From the NCBI GenBank assembly GCA_028293725.1, contig JAQGOE010000236.1, forward strand, positions 31,971-95,970: a stretch of 64,000 nucleotides of DNA, read 5' to 3'. Each line of letters opens with the position of its first letter. Position 1 is the first letter of the stretch. The DNA comes from Gammaproteobacteria bacterium. Its GTDB lineage: Bacteria > Pseudomonadota > Gammaproteobacteria > Steroidobacterales > Steroidobacteraceae. This document shows positions 27,051 through 35,285 of the stretch, piece after piece. A program made the position numbers and the translations under genes. The notes below the pieces were generated by a model. That model was not told the DNA's origin, did not search any database, and saw nothing but the letters and a program-made list of their open reading frames with translations.

Positions 27051-27557
27051 ATGCCGCTGGACTCCTTTTATCAATGGCTCGAGGCGACCGCACCTGCGAC
27101 CGCGATCCGCGAGAACGCCCTGCTGTTTCCCACGATCGAGTCCTTTCACGTGCTGGCGATCACCCTGGTCTTCGGTACGATCGCCACTATCGATCTGCGG
27201 CTGTTGTGTCTCGCCTCGCGCGAGACCCGCGTCAGCCGGCTCACCGCCAGCCTGCTACCGTGGACCTGGGGGGCCTTCGCCCTGGCGGCGGTCACCGGCA
27301 CGCTGCTGTTCTCCTCTAATGCCAACGCCTACGCACATAACAGCTACTTCCAGGCGAAGCTGCTGCTGATGGTCGGCGCGGCATTCAACATGGTGGTGTT
27401 CCATTGGGTCGGCAGCCGCGACCTCGCCACCTGGGATGCTCTACCCAGCACGCCGGCGCGTGCACGCGTCGCGGGAGCATTCTCGCTGCTGATCTGGATC
27501 GCCGTGGTTGCTTGCGGACGCTGGATAGGGTTTACCATGCTCCGGCTGTCGTTCTGA
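27051..27557 (+). CDS. Second DUF6644-like membrane protein
   Basis: Integral membrane protein of 168 residues, paralogous in layout to the preceding gene. It shares a phrase of the form ENAL/FPTIESFHVLAITLV, four membrane helices and a C-terminal ACGRWIGFTML that matches the neighbour's FAGRWIAYAGK. The conserved His in SFHVL parallels TVHIL upstream. The two genes look like an ancient tandem duplication. They are divergent from the GMC dehydrogenase operon, so a link to electron transfer from that enzyme is possible but not shown. Confidence 0.75.
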   Translation: MPLDSFYQWLEATAPATAIRENALLFPTIESFHVLAITLVFGTIATIDLRLLCLASRETRVSRLTASLLPWTWGAFALAAVTGTLLFSSNANAYAHNSYFQAKLLLMVGAAFNMVVFHWVGSRDLATWDALPSTPARARVAGAFSLLIWIAVVACGRWIGFTMLRLSF

Positions 27558-27572
27558 TGCTGGAGCCGTCCC

Positions 27573-28334
27573 ATGTCCCTTGCGGTTTTCTCCCTGGCCG
27601 GCAAGGTTGCCGTAGTCACCGGGGCCTCGCGCGGTATCGGCCATAGCCTCGCCGCCGCCCTCTGCGCGGCCGGCGCCCACGTGGCCCTTCTAGGACGCGA
27701 TGAAACGACGCTCACTGCCGCGACAACCGAACTGACCGCCGCCGGGTCTCAGGCGATCTCCGTGGTAGCTGACGTAAGCGATATCGCAGCGATCGGTCCA
27801 GCGCTCGACCAAGTCGTCAGTCGATTCGGACGGCTCGACATCTTGATCAACAACGCCGGCGTCGAGCAGCTCTGTGCGTCCCTCGATGTCAGCGAGGCAC
27901 TCTGGGACCGCATTCTCGGGACCAACCTAAAAGGTGCCTTCTTCTGCGCGCAACGTGCTGCGGACCTGATGACAGAAGGGGGAAGCATCGTGAACGTCTG
28001 CTCCCTCACGTCCGAGGTCGGCGTGCCCGGCGCAGCACCCTACGGAGCCTCGAAATCGGGCCTAGCCGGCCTGACCCGCACACTCGCCACTGAATGGGCG
28101 CCGCGCGGCATCCGCGTCAACGGTATCGGCCCCGGGTACTTCCGCACCGCCCTCACCGAGCCGTTTTATGAAGACGCGCAGTGGCAGGAAGCCATGTTGA
28201 GCAAAATCCCGCTGCGTCGCTTCGGAAAGCTGGCGGATTTGACCGGCGCGACCGTATTTTTGTGCTCCGAGGCCGCGTCCTACATCACAGGACAGGTTCT
28301 ATACGTCGACGGCGGCTATCTCGCTGCGATCTGA
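27573..28334 (+). CDS. SDR-family oxidoreductase
   Basis: Short-chain dehydrogenase of 253 residues, cytoplasmic. The cofactor motif is TGASRGIG (about 16-23), NNAG is near 92, and the catalytic residues are Ser in VCSLTSEV and the YGASK motif. The C-terminal VDGGY is typical. Sequence and length match the FabG/gluconate 5-dehydrogenase-like group. It starts 15 bp after the second DUF6644-like gene with a GGAG ribosome site, so it belongs to that operon. Given the nearby GMC dehydrogenase, a sugar or sugar-acid substrate is plausible but unproven. Confidence 0.92.
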   Translation: MSLAVFSLAGKVAVVTGASRGIGHSLAAALCAAGAHVALLGRDETTLTAATTELTAAGSQAISVVADVSDIAAIGPALDQVVSRFGRLDILINNAGVEQLCASLDVSEALWDRILGTNLKGAFFCAQRAADLMTEGGSIVNVCSLTSEVGVPGAAPYGASKSGLAGLTRTLATEWAPRGIRVNGIGPGYFRTALTEPFYEDAQWQEAMLSKIPLRRFGKLADLTGATVFLCSEAASYITGQVLYVDGGYLAAI

Positions 28335-28361
28335 ACCGTCCGCGCCCTCAAGGAGCCGCGG

Positions 28362-29567
28362 CTACCCCATTTGAACATCGCGTGCCTCGCGACCGAGGCT
28401 CGTCAGCAACGCAATCACCAATGCAGCCGTCACTGCAACGCTCGCGAGCGCGACACCGTAGTTGCCCCCATGGTCGGCGGCGATCGACGTCTGCAGCACC
28501 GCATTCGATGACGCGATGAAATTGCCGAGTTGATAGACGGTGCCCGGAAAAGTGGCGCGCGCGGCGGGAGGTGACAGCTCGTTCAAATGAGCCGGAATCA
28601 CTCCCCAGGCACCTTGCACGCAGAATTGGATCAGAAACGCACCGAGGGCGAGCGTGGCGAACGTCGTGGAAAACGCCCAGAGATACGTGACCGGAATGGC
28701 CAACAGCGCCGCGATCACTATCGTGCGCCGCCGTCCCAGTTGCTGACTCCAGATACCGAAGGTCCAGCCGCCCAAGATCGCGCCGATGTTGTAGATGATG
28801 GCGATATGACCCGTCGCATGCGCATCGAAACCGTGCTGATCCTGGAGGAAAGTTGGGTAGATGTCCTGCGTTCCGTGGCTGAAGAAATTGAACGCCGTCA
28901 TGAGCAGGATGGCATACAAGGCGAGTTTCCAGTGCTGCGCCAACGTCTGAAAAACCGTCGCGCGCGGCGCAGCCCGTTGCGCGCTCCACCCTGGCGACTC
29001 GGGCACATGCCGGCGAATGAAGAGCACCAACACCGCGGGCAACAGGCCGATCATGAACATCCCGCGCCAGCCAATCACGTCATACAACTGCGCGTAGACC
29101 ACCGAGGCGAGCAGATACCCGGTCGGATACCCCGACTGCAGGATCCCCGACACCAGGCCGCGCGCCTCGGGCTTTACGGTCTCCATGGTGAGCGAGGCGC
29201 CGATGCCCCACTCGCCCCCCATGGCCACCCCGAAAAGCGCCCGGATCACCAGGAACGCGGTGAGATTCGGGGCGAAGGCCGTGGCAAAACCCAGCACCGA
29301 ATACAACCCGACATCCAGCATCAATATCGGCCGCCGTCCGAACCGATCGGCCAGCCGGCCAAACAAAAACGCCCCCAGGGGGCGCAACGCGAGAGTCAGC
29401 GTAATCGCCAAAGCCACCGCCGGCCGCTGGACTCCAAACTCCTTGGCCACGGCCCCCAGCACGAACACCAGCAGAAAGAAATCGAAGGCATCGAGCATCC
29501 ACCCCAGGAAACTCGCCAACACGACCTTCTTTTGAACCGGACTCCAGCCTTTGAGCGCCTGCAGCAT
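28362..29567 (-). CDS. MFS transporter, sialate/lactate:H+ symporter-like
   Basis: Twelve-helix major facilitator of 401 residues. The N-terminus FLGWMLDAFDFFLLVFVLGAVAKEF and the loop RLADRFGRRPILMLDVGLYS are typical of the NanT/ShiA/JEN-like group, which imports organic acids with protons. The second signature RALFGVAMGGEWGIGASL is also clear. It converges with the SDR gene (28 bp gap). A palindrome with 7-bp arms lies 40 bp upstream of its start. The substrate is not predictable; a carboxylate is likely. Confidence 0.92.
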   Translation of the reverse strand: MLQALKGWSPVQKKVVLASFLGWMLDAFDFFLLVFVLGAVAKEFGVQRPAVALAITLTLALRPLGAFLFGRLADRFGRRPILMLDVGLYSVLGFATAFAPNLTAFLVIRALFGVAMGGEWGIGASLTMETVKPEARGLVSGILQSGYPTGYLLASVVYAQLYDVIGWRGMFMIGLLPAVLVLFIRRHVPESPGWSAQRAAPRATVFQTLAQHWKLALYAILLMTAFNFFSHGTQDIYPTFLQDQHGFDAHATGHIAIIYNIGAILGGWTFGIWSQQLGRRRTIVIAALLAIPVTYLWAFSTTFATLALGAFLIQFCVQGAWGVIPAHLNELSPPAARATFPGTVYQLGNFIASSNAVLQTSIAADHGGNYGVALASVAVTAALVIALLTSLGREARDVQMG

Positions 29568-29606
29568 GCCTAACCAACTCCCGTATACGAAAACTCGCTA
29601 CCCTCT

Positions 29607-29622
29607 GTGGCGAACTCGCCAC
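29607..29622. promoter_or_regulatory. Palindrome upstream of the MFS transporter
   Basis: Perfect arms GTGGCGA and TCGCCAC with a 2-base spacer, 40 bp upstream of the transporter ATG. The size and symmetry are those of a dimeric repressor site; no regulator gene is adjacent. Confidence 0.4.
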
Positions 29623-29767
29623 GCGGGCACCCGAAGCACACAATCGCCCCCAACGCAATCCCCCAAAATCGGCCAACAGAACAGTCCGCCCGATGAATGG
29701 TGGCCAGCGCCAGTGCCCTTAATAATAGGGATATGGAAGAATTCCGCACCAGGAATGGACAGTGAGT

Positions 29768-29914
29768 ATGAGTGGCACCACAGTCATGATAGTGGCCATT
29801 CTGAGTGGCATCGGCCTCAGCGCGGTGTACCTCGTGGCCGAATACAGCCGCTGGCGCAAGCACGTGGCCGCAAAACAGACCCGTTCCGAGAGCTTTCGCG
29901 CACTGCAGCGCTGA
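29768..29914 (+). CDS. Small single-helix membrane protein, 48 residues
   Basis: Short open frame beginning ATG at 29768, coding for 48 residues: MSGTTVMIVAILSGIGLSAV, then YLVAEYSRWRKHVAA and a basic, polar tail ending FRALQR. The first half is a membrane helix and the second half is a charged cytoplasmic tail by the positive-inside pattern. An AGGA lies about 12 bases before the start. It sits alone between the divergent MFS transporter and the histidine kinase, 71 bp before the latter. The coding call rests on helix and tail layout and clean boundaries; there is no family I recognise. Confidence 0.55.
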   Translation: MSGTTVMIVAILSGIGLSAVYLVAEYSRWRKHVAAKQTRSESFRALQR

Positions 29915-29937
29915 CCGGCTCCTCCGCGTTCCCGTGA

Positions 29938-29960
29938 TGCTATCTTAGGGAGATATAGCA
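29938..29960. promoter_or_regulatory. Imperfect inverted repeat before the hybrid kinase
   Basis: TGCTATCT and AGATATAGCA arms, pairing with a 2-base bulge, in the 71-bp gap before the kinase start. It may be an operator or an attenuator hairpin for the small protein gene. Confidence 0.3.
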
Positions 29961-29985
29961 CGACGGGAGCTGGCGGAAGCGGCCA

Positions 29986-31761
29986 ATGAATAGAGCGGGC
30001 ATCGGCGATCAGATCCGGATCGAGCAGATCCGCTCCATCTACCGAACCACCACCCCGGGTACGTTGACGACCCTCATTACCGTCTTCGTCCTCACGGCTG
30101 GCCTCGTCTATCTCGACCCCGCAATCCGCTCCCGAGCGGTCGTTTTCCTGACGATCATGTTCGTGCAGTCGATTGCGCGGCTGGGCCTGTATCACGTGTA
30201 TTCGCGCGTCGGCCGGCAGAGCGAAAACTGGCGCCCCTGGGCCCTGTGGTTCACCGTGGGAACATTCGTCGGCGGGGCAACAATCGGCTGCGGCTCCACC
30301 TGGATGGTGGCCGCCCAGCACACCGATCTGCAACTCATCGCACTCCTTCTCATCTTCGCCGTAACGGGGGGTGCTGTAGGGGCCTACGGGGCCTACCCGC
30401 CGGCGTTTTATGCCTTCTTCAGCGCCATCGCGGTCACTCCCACCATATGGCTGTTCGTGTTGGGCGACCCCCTACATGTCACCATCGGTTTCGTGTTTGT
30501 ACTTTGGTTCCTGGCGGTTGCCGAGCAGGCGCGCCGCGCAAGCCGGCAATTCACCGACTCCATTCGCCTGCGCCTGGAGAAGGCGGATCTGGTCGAGGAT
30601 CTGCGCCTCGAGAAAGCCGTGGCGGAAGAAGCTAACATCGCGAAATCGCGCTTTCTGGCCGCCGCCAGTCACGACTTGCGACAGCCTGTACACGCGTTGA
30701 GTGTGTTCGTCGGCGCGCTACGCGCGCATGAGATGGATGCTAACGCGCGCGGACTGCTGGATCACATAGACGGCTCGGTGCGCGCCCTGAGTGGGTTGTT
30801 CGAGGGCCTGCTCGACATATCGAGGTTGGACGCCGGAGTCGTGGAAGTCCACCGGGTCTCCTTTGCGATTCAACCGCTCATCGAGCGCGTGTGCCACGAC
30901 TATGAGCCCAGGGCCAGGGAAAAGGGCGTGGAGTTGCGCAGCCGGCCGACCACGAGCATCGTGTTCACCGACCCGATGTTGCTCGAGCGCATTCTGCGCA
31001 ACATCGTCCTCAATGCGGTGACCTACACCGACCGGGGCAAGGTGCTGGTTGGCTGCCGCCGCGGCTCGCAACTGCGCATCCAGGTATGGGACACGGGCCG
31101 TGGGATCGCACCCGAGGAGCAAGCGCGCGTGTTTCAGGAGTTCTACCAGATCGGCAATCCGGAACGCGATCGAACTCGCGGCGTCGGACTCGGACTGGCC
31201 ATCGTCAAACGCCTCACAACACTGCTCGACCAGCGGCTGCAACTGCGGTCGTGGCTCGGCAAGGGAACCTGTTTTAGCGTCGACGTAGCGCGGGCGAGCG
31301 CCCTGCCACTGCTCAATCCTGCCGCAGCACCCGCAACAGCCCGCCCCGTCACACCGGGCTCAGGTTTGATCCTGGTCGTCGACGACGAAGGCGCTATTCA
31401 AACCGCCATGCGCAGCCTGCTCGAAAGCTGGGGTTACTCCGTCATCGCCGCCGGCAGCTTCGATGAAACCATGTCACGCATCGCGACCTGCCCCGAACAC
31501 CCGCGACTCATCATCTGCGACTACCGCTTGCGCGACAACGAGACCGGCAGCATGGTCATCGAGCGGCTCCGTAACGAATACAACGACACTATCCCCGGCA
31601 TGCTCATCACCGGCGACACCGCGCCCGACCGCATCAAGGAAGCCGAAGACAGCGGCTACCTGCTACTGCACAAGCCGGTACCCAACGAGGTCCTGCGCGA
31701 AGCCATCGCACGGCTGATCCGCCCGGCCGCAGCGCAAAAAAAACCTGTCCTCAGTCCCTAA
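29986..31761 (+). CDS. Orphan hybrid sensor histidine kinase/response regulator
   Basis: Membrane-bound hybrid kinase of 591 residues. About five or six membrane helices (residues 25-180) form the sensor part. A short coiled coil precedes the HisKA motif with His229 in [15 protein letters not shown]. The ATPase domain has the N box ([12 protein letters not shown]), G1 (DTGRGI) and [12 protein letters not shown]. The C-terminal receiver domain has the acidic pair in LVVDDEG, phospho-acceptor Asp512 in IICDYRL, the Thr in ITGDTA and the Lys in HKPV. No DNA-binding partner is adjacent, so output is probably a distant regulator. The 3' end overlaps rlmE (convergent) by 11 bp. Confidence 0.92.
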   Translation: MNRAGIGDQIRIEQIRSIYRTTTPGTLTTLITVFVLTAGLVYLDPAIRSRAVVFLTIMFVQSIARLGLYHVYSRVGRQSENWRPWALWFTVGTFVGGATIGCGSTWMVAAQHTDLQLIALLLIFAVTGGAVGAYGAYPPAFYAFFSAIAVTPTIWLFVLGDPLHVTIGFVFVLWFLAVAEQARRASRQFTDSIRLRLEKADLVEDLRLEKAVAEEANIAKSRFLAAASHDLRQPVHALSVFVGALRAHEMDANARGLLDHIDGSVRALSGLFEGLLDISRLDAGVVEVHRVSFAIQPLIERVCHDYEPRAREKGVELRSRPTTSIVFTDPMLLERILRNIVLNAVTYTDRGKVLVGCRRGSQLRIQVWDTGRGIAPEEQARVFQEFYQIGNPERDRTRGVGLGLAIVKRLTTLLDQRLQLRSWLGKGTCFSVDVARASALPLLNPAAAPATARPVTPGSGLILVVDDEGAIQTAMRSLLESWGYSVIAAGSFDETMSRIATCPEHPRLIICDYRLRDNETGSMVIERLRNEYNDTIPGMLITGDTAPDRIKEAEDSGYLLLHKPVPNEVLREAIARLIRPAAAQKKPVLSP

Positions 31762-32374
31762 ACCCCTTCGCCACCATGTAAACCTCCCGCGACCGCGACC
31801 GCGACGCCGCCGGTTTACGAATCAACACCTTGTCGAACGAGGTGCGCAGGTCCTTGAGAAACTCCTCCGACCCGGTGCCCTGGAATACCTTCGCGACAAA
31901 GTCGCCCTTGGGTTTCAGCACCTGCCGAGCCATGTCGAGGGCGAGCTCCACGAGGTACATGGAAGACGCCTGGTCCGCGGAGTCGATGCCGCTGATATTG
32001 GGTGCGATATCCGACAGCACCACGTCCGGTTTGTTATCCCCGAGCCAGTCGAGCACCTGCTTCAGAACCGACTCCTCGGTGAAGTCGCCCTGAATGAAGT
32101 CGACGTTTTTCAGCGGCTCCATCGGCAGGATGTCCGTGGCCAACACCCGGCCCTTCGCGCCGACCAGGCGTGCCGCCACCTGGGACCAGCCCCCCGGAAC
32201 GCAGCCCAGGTCCACCACCAGCATACCCGGACGAATCAGGCGGTCCTTCTCGTTGAGCTGGATCAGCTTGTAGCTGGAGCGCGAGCGGTAGCCGTCCTTC
32301 TGCGCCTGCTTGACGTAGGGATCATTGACGTGCTCGTTGAGCCACCGGGCGCTGGATTTTGTGCGTGCTGCCAT
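31751..32374 (-). CDS. rlmE: 23S rRNA 2'-O-ribose U2552 methyltransferase
   Basis: FtsJ/RrmJ-type SAM methyltransferase of 207 residues that modifies U2552 of 23S rRNA in the large subunit. The catalytic K-D-K-E set is visible: Lys in SSYKLIQL, Asp in LSDIAPN, Lys in FVAKVFQG and Glu in SREVYMV. The SAM loop reads [11 protein letters not shown], where many homologues have DLGAAPGGWSQ. Unusually, no ftsH gene follows. It is divergent from the FAD oxidoreductase gene. Confidence 0.95.
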   Translation of the reverse strand: MAARTKSSARWLNEHVNDPYVKQAQKDGYRSRSSYKLIQLNEKDRLIRPGMLVVDLGCVPGGWSQVAARLVGAKGRVLATDILPMEPLKNVDFIQGDFTEESVLKQVLDWLGDNKPDVVLSDIAPNISGIDSADQASSMYLVELALDMARQVLKPKGDFVAKVFQGTGSEEFLKDLRTSFDKVLIRKPAASRSRSREVYMVAKGFRD

Positions 32375-32390
32375 GGGACTTGGGGGAGAC

Positions 32391-32399
32391 TGATATAAT
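32391..32399 (+). promoter_or_regulatory. Extended -10 promoter for the FAD oxidoreductase operon
   Basis: TGATATAAT is a perfect extended -10 (TGnTATAAT), 60 bp ahead of the GTG start at 32459 in the only intergenic gap between rlmE and this operon. No good -35 sits at 17 bp, which fits an extended -10 promoter. It should start transcription near 32406. Confidence 0.55.
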
Positions 32400-32458
32400 C
32401 GGCGGCTTATTGTACCCTCACTCTATTCCTCTGCCGGAGTCACCGGCCAGGACACCCT

Positions 32459-34087
32459 GTGATTCGCATCACCGAACTGGCGCTGCCCCTCGATTGCCCC
32501 CCCGCCGCCCTGCGCAAAGCGATCCTCAAACGCTTGAGTCTCGACGCAACCGATCTGCTGGATTTCACCGTATTCAAGCGCAGCTACGACGCCCGTAAGA
32601 AAAACACCGCCATCTCGTTCGTCTACATCATCGATCTGACGGCACGCAACGAAGCGGCCATTCTGAAGCGCCTCGCCGGCGACCGTAACGTACGCCCGGC
32701 ACCGGACACGAGCTACCACCCGGTAGGCCATGCGCCGGCGAATCTGAGCGAGCGGCCGGTGGTCATCGGCTTCGGACCCTGTGGGCTGTTCGCAGCGCTG
32801 CTCCTGGCGCAAATGGGATTCAAGCCCGTCGTCCTGGAGCGCGGCCGGGACGTCCGTCGCCGTACCAAGGACACCTGGGCCCTTTGGCGCAAGAAAACCC
32901 TGACCCCGGAATCCAACGTGCAATTCGGCGAGGGTGGCGCCGGCCTGTTCTCCGACGGAAAGCTCTACAGCCAGATCAAGGACCCGAAGTTCTACGGCCG
33001 CAAAGTGATGCACGAGTTCGTGCGTGCCGGCGCGCCGGACGAAATCATGTACGTCAACAAACCTCACATCGGTACCTTTCGTCTCACCGGAGTGGTCTCC
33101 GCGATGCGCGAGGAAATAATTGCTCTCGGCGGCGAGGTGTGCTTCGAGAGCAAAGTCACCGATCTCCTGCTCGAGGACGGCGGAGTTGAAGGTGTCGTAC
33201 TGGCGAGCGGCACTACGCTGCGCAGCCGTCATGTCGTCATGGCGCTCGGCCACAGCTCCCGCGATACCTTCCGTATGCTCCATCAACGTGGTGTATTCAT
33301 CGAGCCGAAGCCATTTGCCGTGGGTTTCCGCATCGAGCATCCGCAGTCTCTGATCGACAAAGCCCGACTCGGCAAATACGCCGGCCATCCCGACCTTGGC
33401 GCCGCTGACTACAAGTTGGTTCACCACGCGAAGAACGGTCGCTCGGTCTACAGCTTCTGCATGTGTCCCGGGGGCACTGTCGTGGCAGCCACCTCCGAGC
33501 CGGAGCGCGTGGTTACGAATGGCATGAGCCAATACTCGCGCAACGAGCGCAACGCCAATGCCGGCATCGTTGTTGGCATCAACCCGGCGCAGGATTTCCC
33601 GGGAGGGCCGCTCGCGGGCATGGAGTTGCAGGAGCACCTGGAGTCGCGCGCCTACGAGTTGGGTGGGCGCGATTATTGCGCCCCGGGACAGTTGGTCGGC
33701 GACTTCGTGCGTGGCGTTCCCTCCAACAAATGGGGCGAGGTCGAGCCTTCCTACAAACCTGGCGTGCGTCTCGGCGACCTGGCGACGTCGCTGCCCGGGT
33801 ATGCGATCGAGGCGATCCGTGAGGCGCTGCCTGTGTTTGGCAGGCAGATCCGCGGCTTCGATCGCGACGACGCGGTACTCACCGGCATCGAAACCCGCAC
33901 TTCCTCGCCGATCCGCATCACCCGCGACCCCGAGACATTGCAGAGTCTCAACATACGGGGTTTGTATCCAGCCGGGGAAGGCGCCGGTTACGCCGGCGGC
34001 ATTCTGTCCGCGGGCGTGGACGGCATCAAAGTCGCCGAAGCCGTGGCGAAGAGCATGCTCGCCGCGACGGCGACGGCGCCCGTGTAA
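32459..34087 (+). CDS. NAD(P)/FAD-dependent oxidoreductase
   Basis: Flavoprotein of 542 residues. An N-terminal domain of about 95 residues (LPLDCPPAALRKAILKRLSL, with FKRSYDARKK) is followed by the dinucleotide motif VVIGFGPCGLFAALLLAQMGFKPVVLERG at about 101-130. The C-terminus ends GLYPAGEGAGYAGGILSAGVDGIK, with FAD-binding residues. It belongs to the uncharacterised FAD-dependent dehydrogenase group (COG2509-like). The start is a GTG. The next gene begins immediately after its stop codon, so the two are in one operon. The biological role is unknown. Confidence 0.88.
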   Translation: MIRITELALPLDCPPAALRKAILKRLSLDATDLLDFTVFKRSYDARKKNTAISFVYIIDLTARNEAAILKRLAGDRNVRPAPDTSYHPVGHAPANLSERPVVIGFGPCGLFAALLLAQMGFKPVVLERGRDVRRRTKDTWALWRKKTLTPESNVQFGEGGAGLFSDGKLYSQIKDPKFYGRKVMHEFVRAGAPDEIMYVNKPHIGTFRLTGVVSAMREEIIALGGEVCFESKVTDLLLEDGGVEGVVLASGTTLRSRHVVMALGHSSRDTFRMLHQRGVFIEPKPFAVGFRIEHPQSLIDKARLGKYAGHPDLGAADYKLVHHAKNGRSVYSFCMCPGGTVVAATSEPERVVTNGMSQYSRNERNANAGIVVGINPAQDFPGGPLAGMELQEHLESRAYELGGRDYCAPGQLVGDFVRGVPSNKWGEVEPSYKPGVRLGDLATSLPGYAIEAIREALPVFGRQIRGFDRDDAVLTGIETRTSSPIRITRDPETLQSLNIRGLYPAGEGAGYAGGILSAGVDGIKVAEAVAKSMLAATATAPV

Positions 34088-34867
34088 ATGAAGCTCGACG
34101 ACCTGAAAAAGCTGCACCAGAAGCGCTATCGCGAGGAGTTGGGATATTTCCTGGTCGAAGGCGAGCACCTGGTGCTGGAGCTGCAAAAGGCGGCTTTGCA
34201 AAATCCCGCGCTGAGGCGCTGCGAGTTGTATGTCACCCGTGATCATGCGCACTGGCACACGGCCTTTACGACCCATGTCGTCAGCAACATCCAGATGGCG
34301 CAGATCGCGGAGACGAAAACGCCGCAAGGAATCATTGCCCTCGTGCCGCTGCTGCCGGTGGCCGCGCCAATGCCGCGCGCCGCGCGCAACGGCGAACAGG
34401 CGATTTACCTGCATGAAATCCAAGACCCGGGCAACCTGGGTACCATCCTGCGCACCCTGGCCTGGTTCGGCAATTTCAGGTGTCTGTTGAGCCCCGGCAG
34501 CGTCGATCCCTACAACTCGAAAGTGGTGCGTGCCAGCATGGGCGCGATCTTTCACGTGCCCCTGGAAATGGACATCGAACTGGCCGCCCTGGCTGCCCGC
34601 TTCGAGCGCATTGCCTGCCTGGACATGCGCGGCGGCAGCCTGCAAACACCGAGTTTCCCGCAATTCGAGTGTTATCTGTTCGGCAACGAGGCCCGGGGCG
34701 TACCCAGGGAACAACTGGCCGCATTTGACGTAACCCCATTCACCATCGCAGGCGGCGGTGCCATCGAGTCTTTGAATCTCGCAGCGGCCGTCAACATGTG
34801 CGTATACGAATTGAATCGGCAGCGTGTTAACCTGCCGCCCCCACCTGTCCCAGGAGATGTCCCATGA
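34088..34867 (+). CDS. TrmH/SpoU-family RNA 2'-O-methyltransferase
   Basis: SpoU-class (SPOUT) methyltransferase of 259 residues acting on rRNA or tRNA ribose. The N-terminal substrate-binding part (FLVEGEHLVLE) is followed by motif 1 (QDPGNLGTILRT), motif 2 (LFGNEARGV) and motif 3 (IESLNLAAAVNMCVYE), which form the trefoil knot. The ATG directly follows the previous stop codon. Its own stop overlaps the next start as ATGA. The precise RNA target is not apparent. Confidence 0.92.
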   Translation: MKLDDLKKLHQKRYREELGYFLVEGEHLVLELQKAALQNPALRRCELYVTRDHAHWHTAFTTHVVSNIQMAQIAETKTPQGIIALVPLLPVAAPMPRAARNGEQAIYLHEIQDPGNLGTILRTLAWFGNFRCLLSPGSVDPYNSKVVRASMGAIFHVPLEMDIELAALAARFERIACLDMRGGSLQTPSFPQFECYLFGNEARGVPREQLAAFDVTPFTIAGGGAIESLNLAAAVNMCVYELNRQRVNLPPPPVPGDVP

Positions 34868-35232
34868 TCGGTTACGTAACACTCGGCACCAACGACATGT
34901 CGCGCGCAGCCCAATTCTATGACGAGCTGTTCTCGGTCGTCGGTGGGAAGCGGGTCCATGAAACTGAGAAATTCATCGCCTGGGGTAACGACCCGAAGGC
35001 GCCGATGTTGTTCGTGATAAAGCCGGCGGACGGCGGCAAGGCGACCATCGGCAACGGCGTGATGGTTGCCCTGGCGGCGAAGGATAAAGAAGAAGTGAAC
35101 AATATCTATCAGAAGGCGATTGCCCTCGGCGGCAAGTGCGAAGGTCCGGCGGGTCCCCGCGGCGAAGGATTCTACGCCGGCTATTTCCGCGACGCGGACG
35201 GCAACAAGCTCTGCGCGTTCGTCTCGGGTTGA
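34864..35232 (+). CDS. VOC-family (glyoxalase/bleomycin resistance-like) protein
   Basis: Protein of 122 residues with one vicinal oxygen chelate domain, beginning MIGYVTLGTNDMSRAAQFYDELFS and ending YFRDADGNKLCAFVSG. Family members bind a metal and act as glyoxalases, dioxygenases or antibiotic-binding proteins; the role here is unknown. It is coupled by a 4-bp overlap to the upstream methyltransferase gene. Confidence 0.9.
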   Translation: MIGYVTLGTNDMSRAAQFYDELFSVVGGKRVHETEKFIAWGNDPKAPMLFVIKPADGGKATIGNGVMVALAAKDKEEVNNIYQKAIALGGKCEGPAGPRGEGFYAGYFRDADGNKLCAFVSG

Positions 35233-35241
35233 TCCGATAAA

Positions 35242-35271
35242 CCGGGAGACGCGGACCGCCGCGCCTCCCGG
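35242..35271 (+). terminator. Strong stem-loop between VOC and RIO1-like genes, no U-tract
   Basis: Stem of CCGGGAG with CTCCCGG (7 pairs), one A-C mismatch, then CGCGG with CCGCG (5 pairs), closed by an ACCG tetraloop. It ends 14 bp before the RIO1-like ATG and is not followed by a run of T. It could be an intrinsic terminator of weak type, a stabiliser of the upstream mRNA 3' end, or a structure occluding the downstream ribosome site. Confidence 0.5.
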
Positions 35272-35285
35272 ATACGACAGCTAAT

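Noticed and set aside
32423..34882. Minus-strand frame of 819 codons opposite the FAD oxidoreductase and SpoU genes
   Set aside because: It spans two clear plus-strand enzymes including their junction; the composition is Arg/Gln/His-rich with no recognisable fold.
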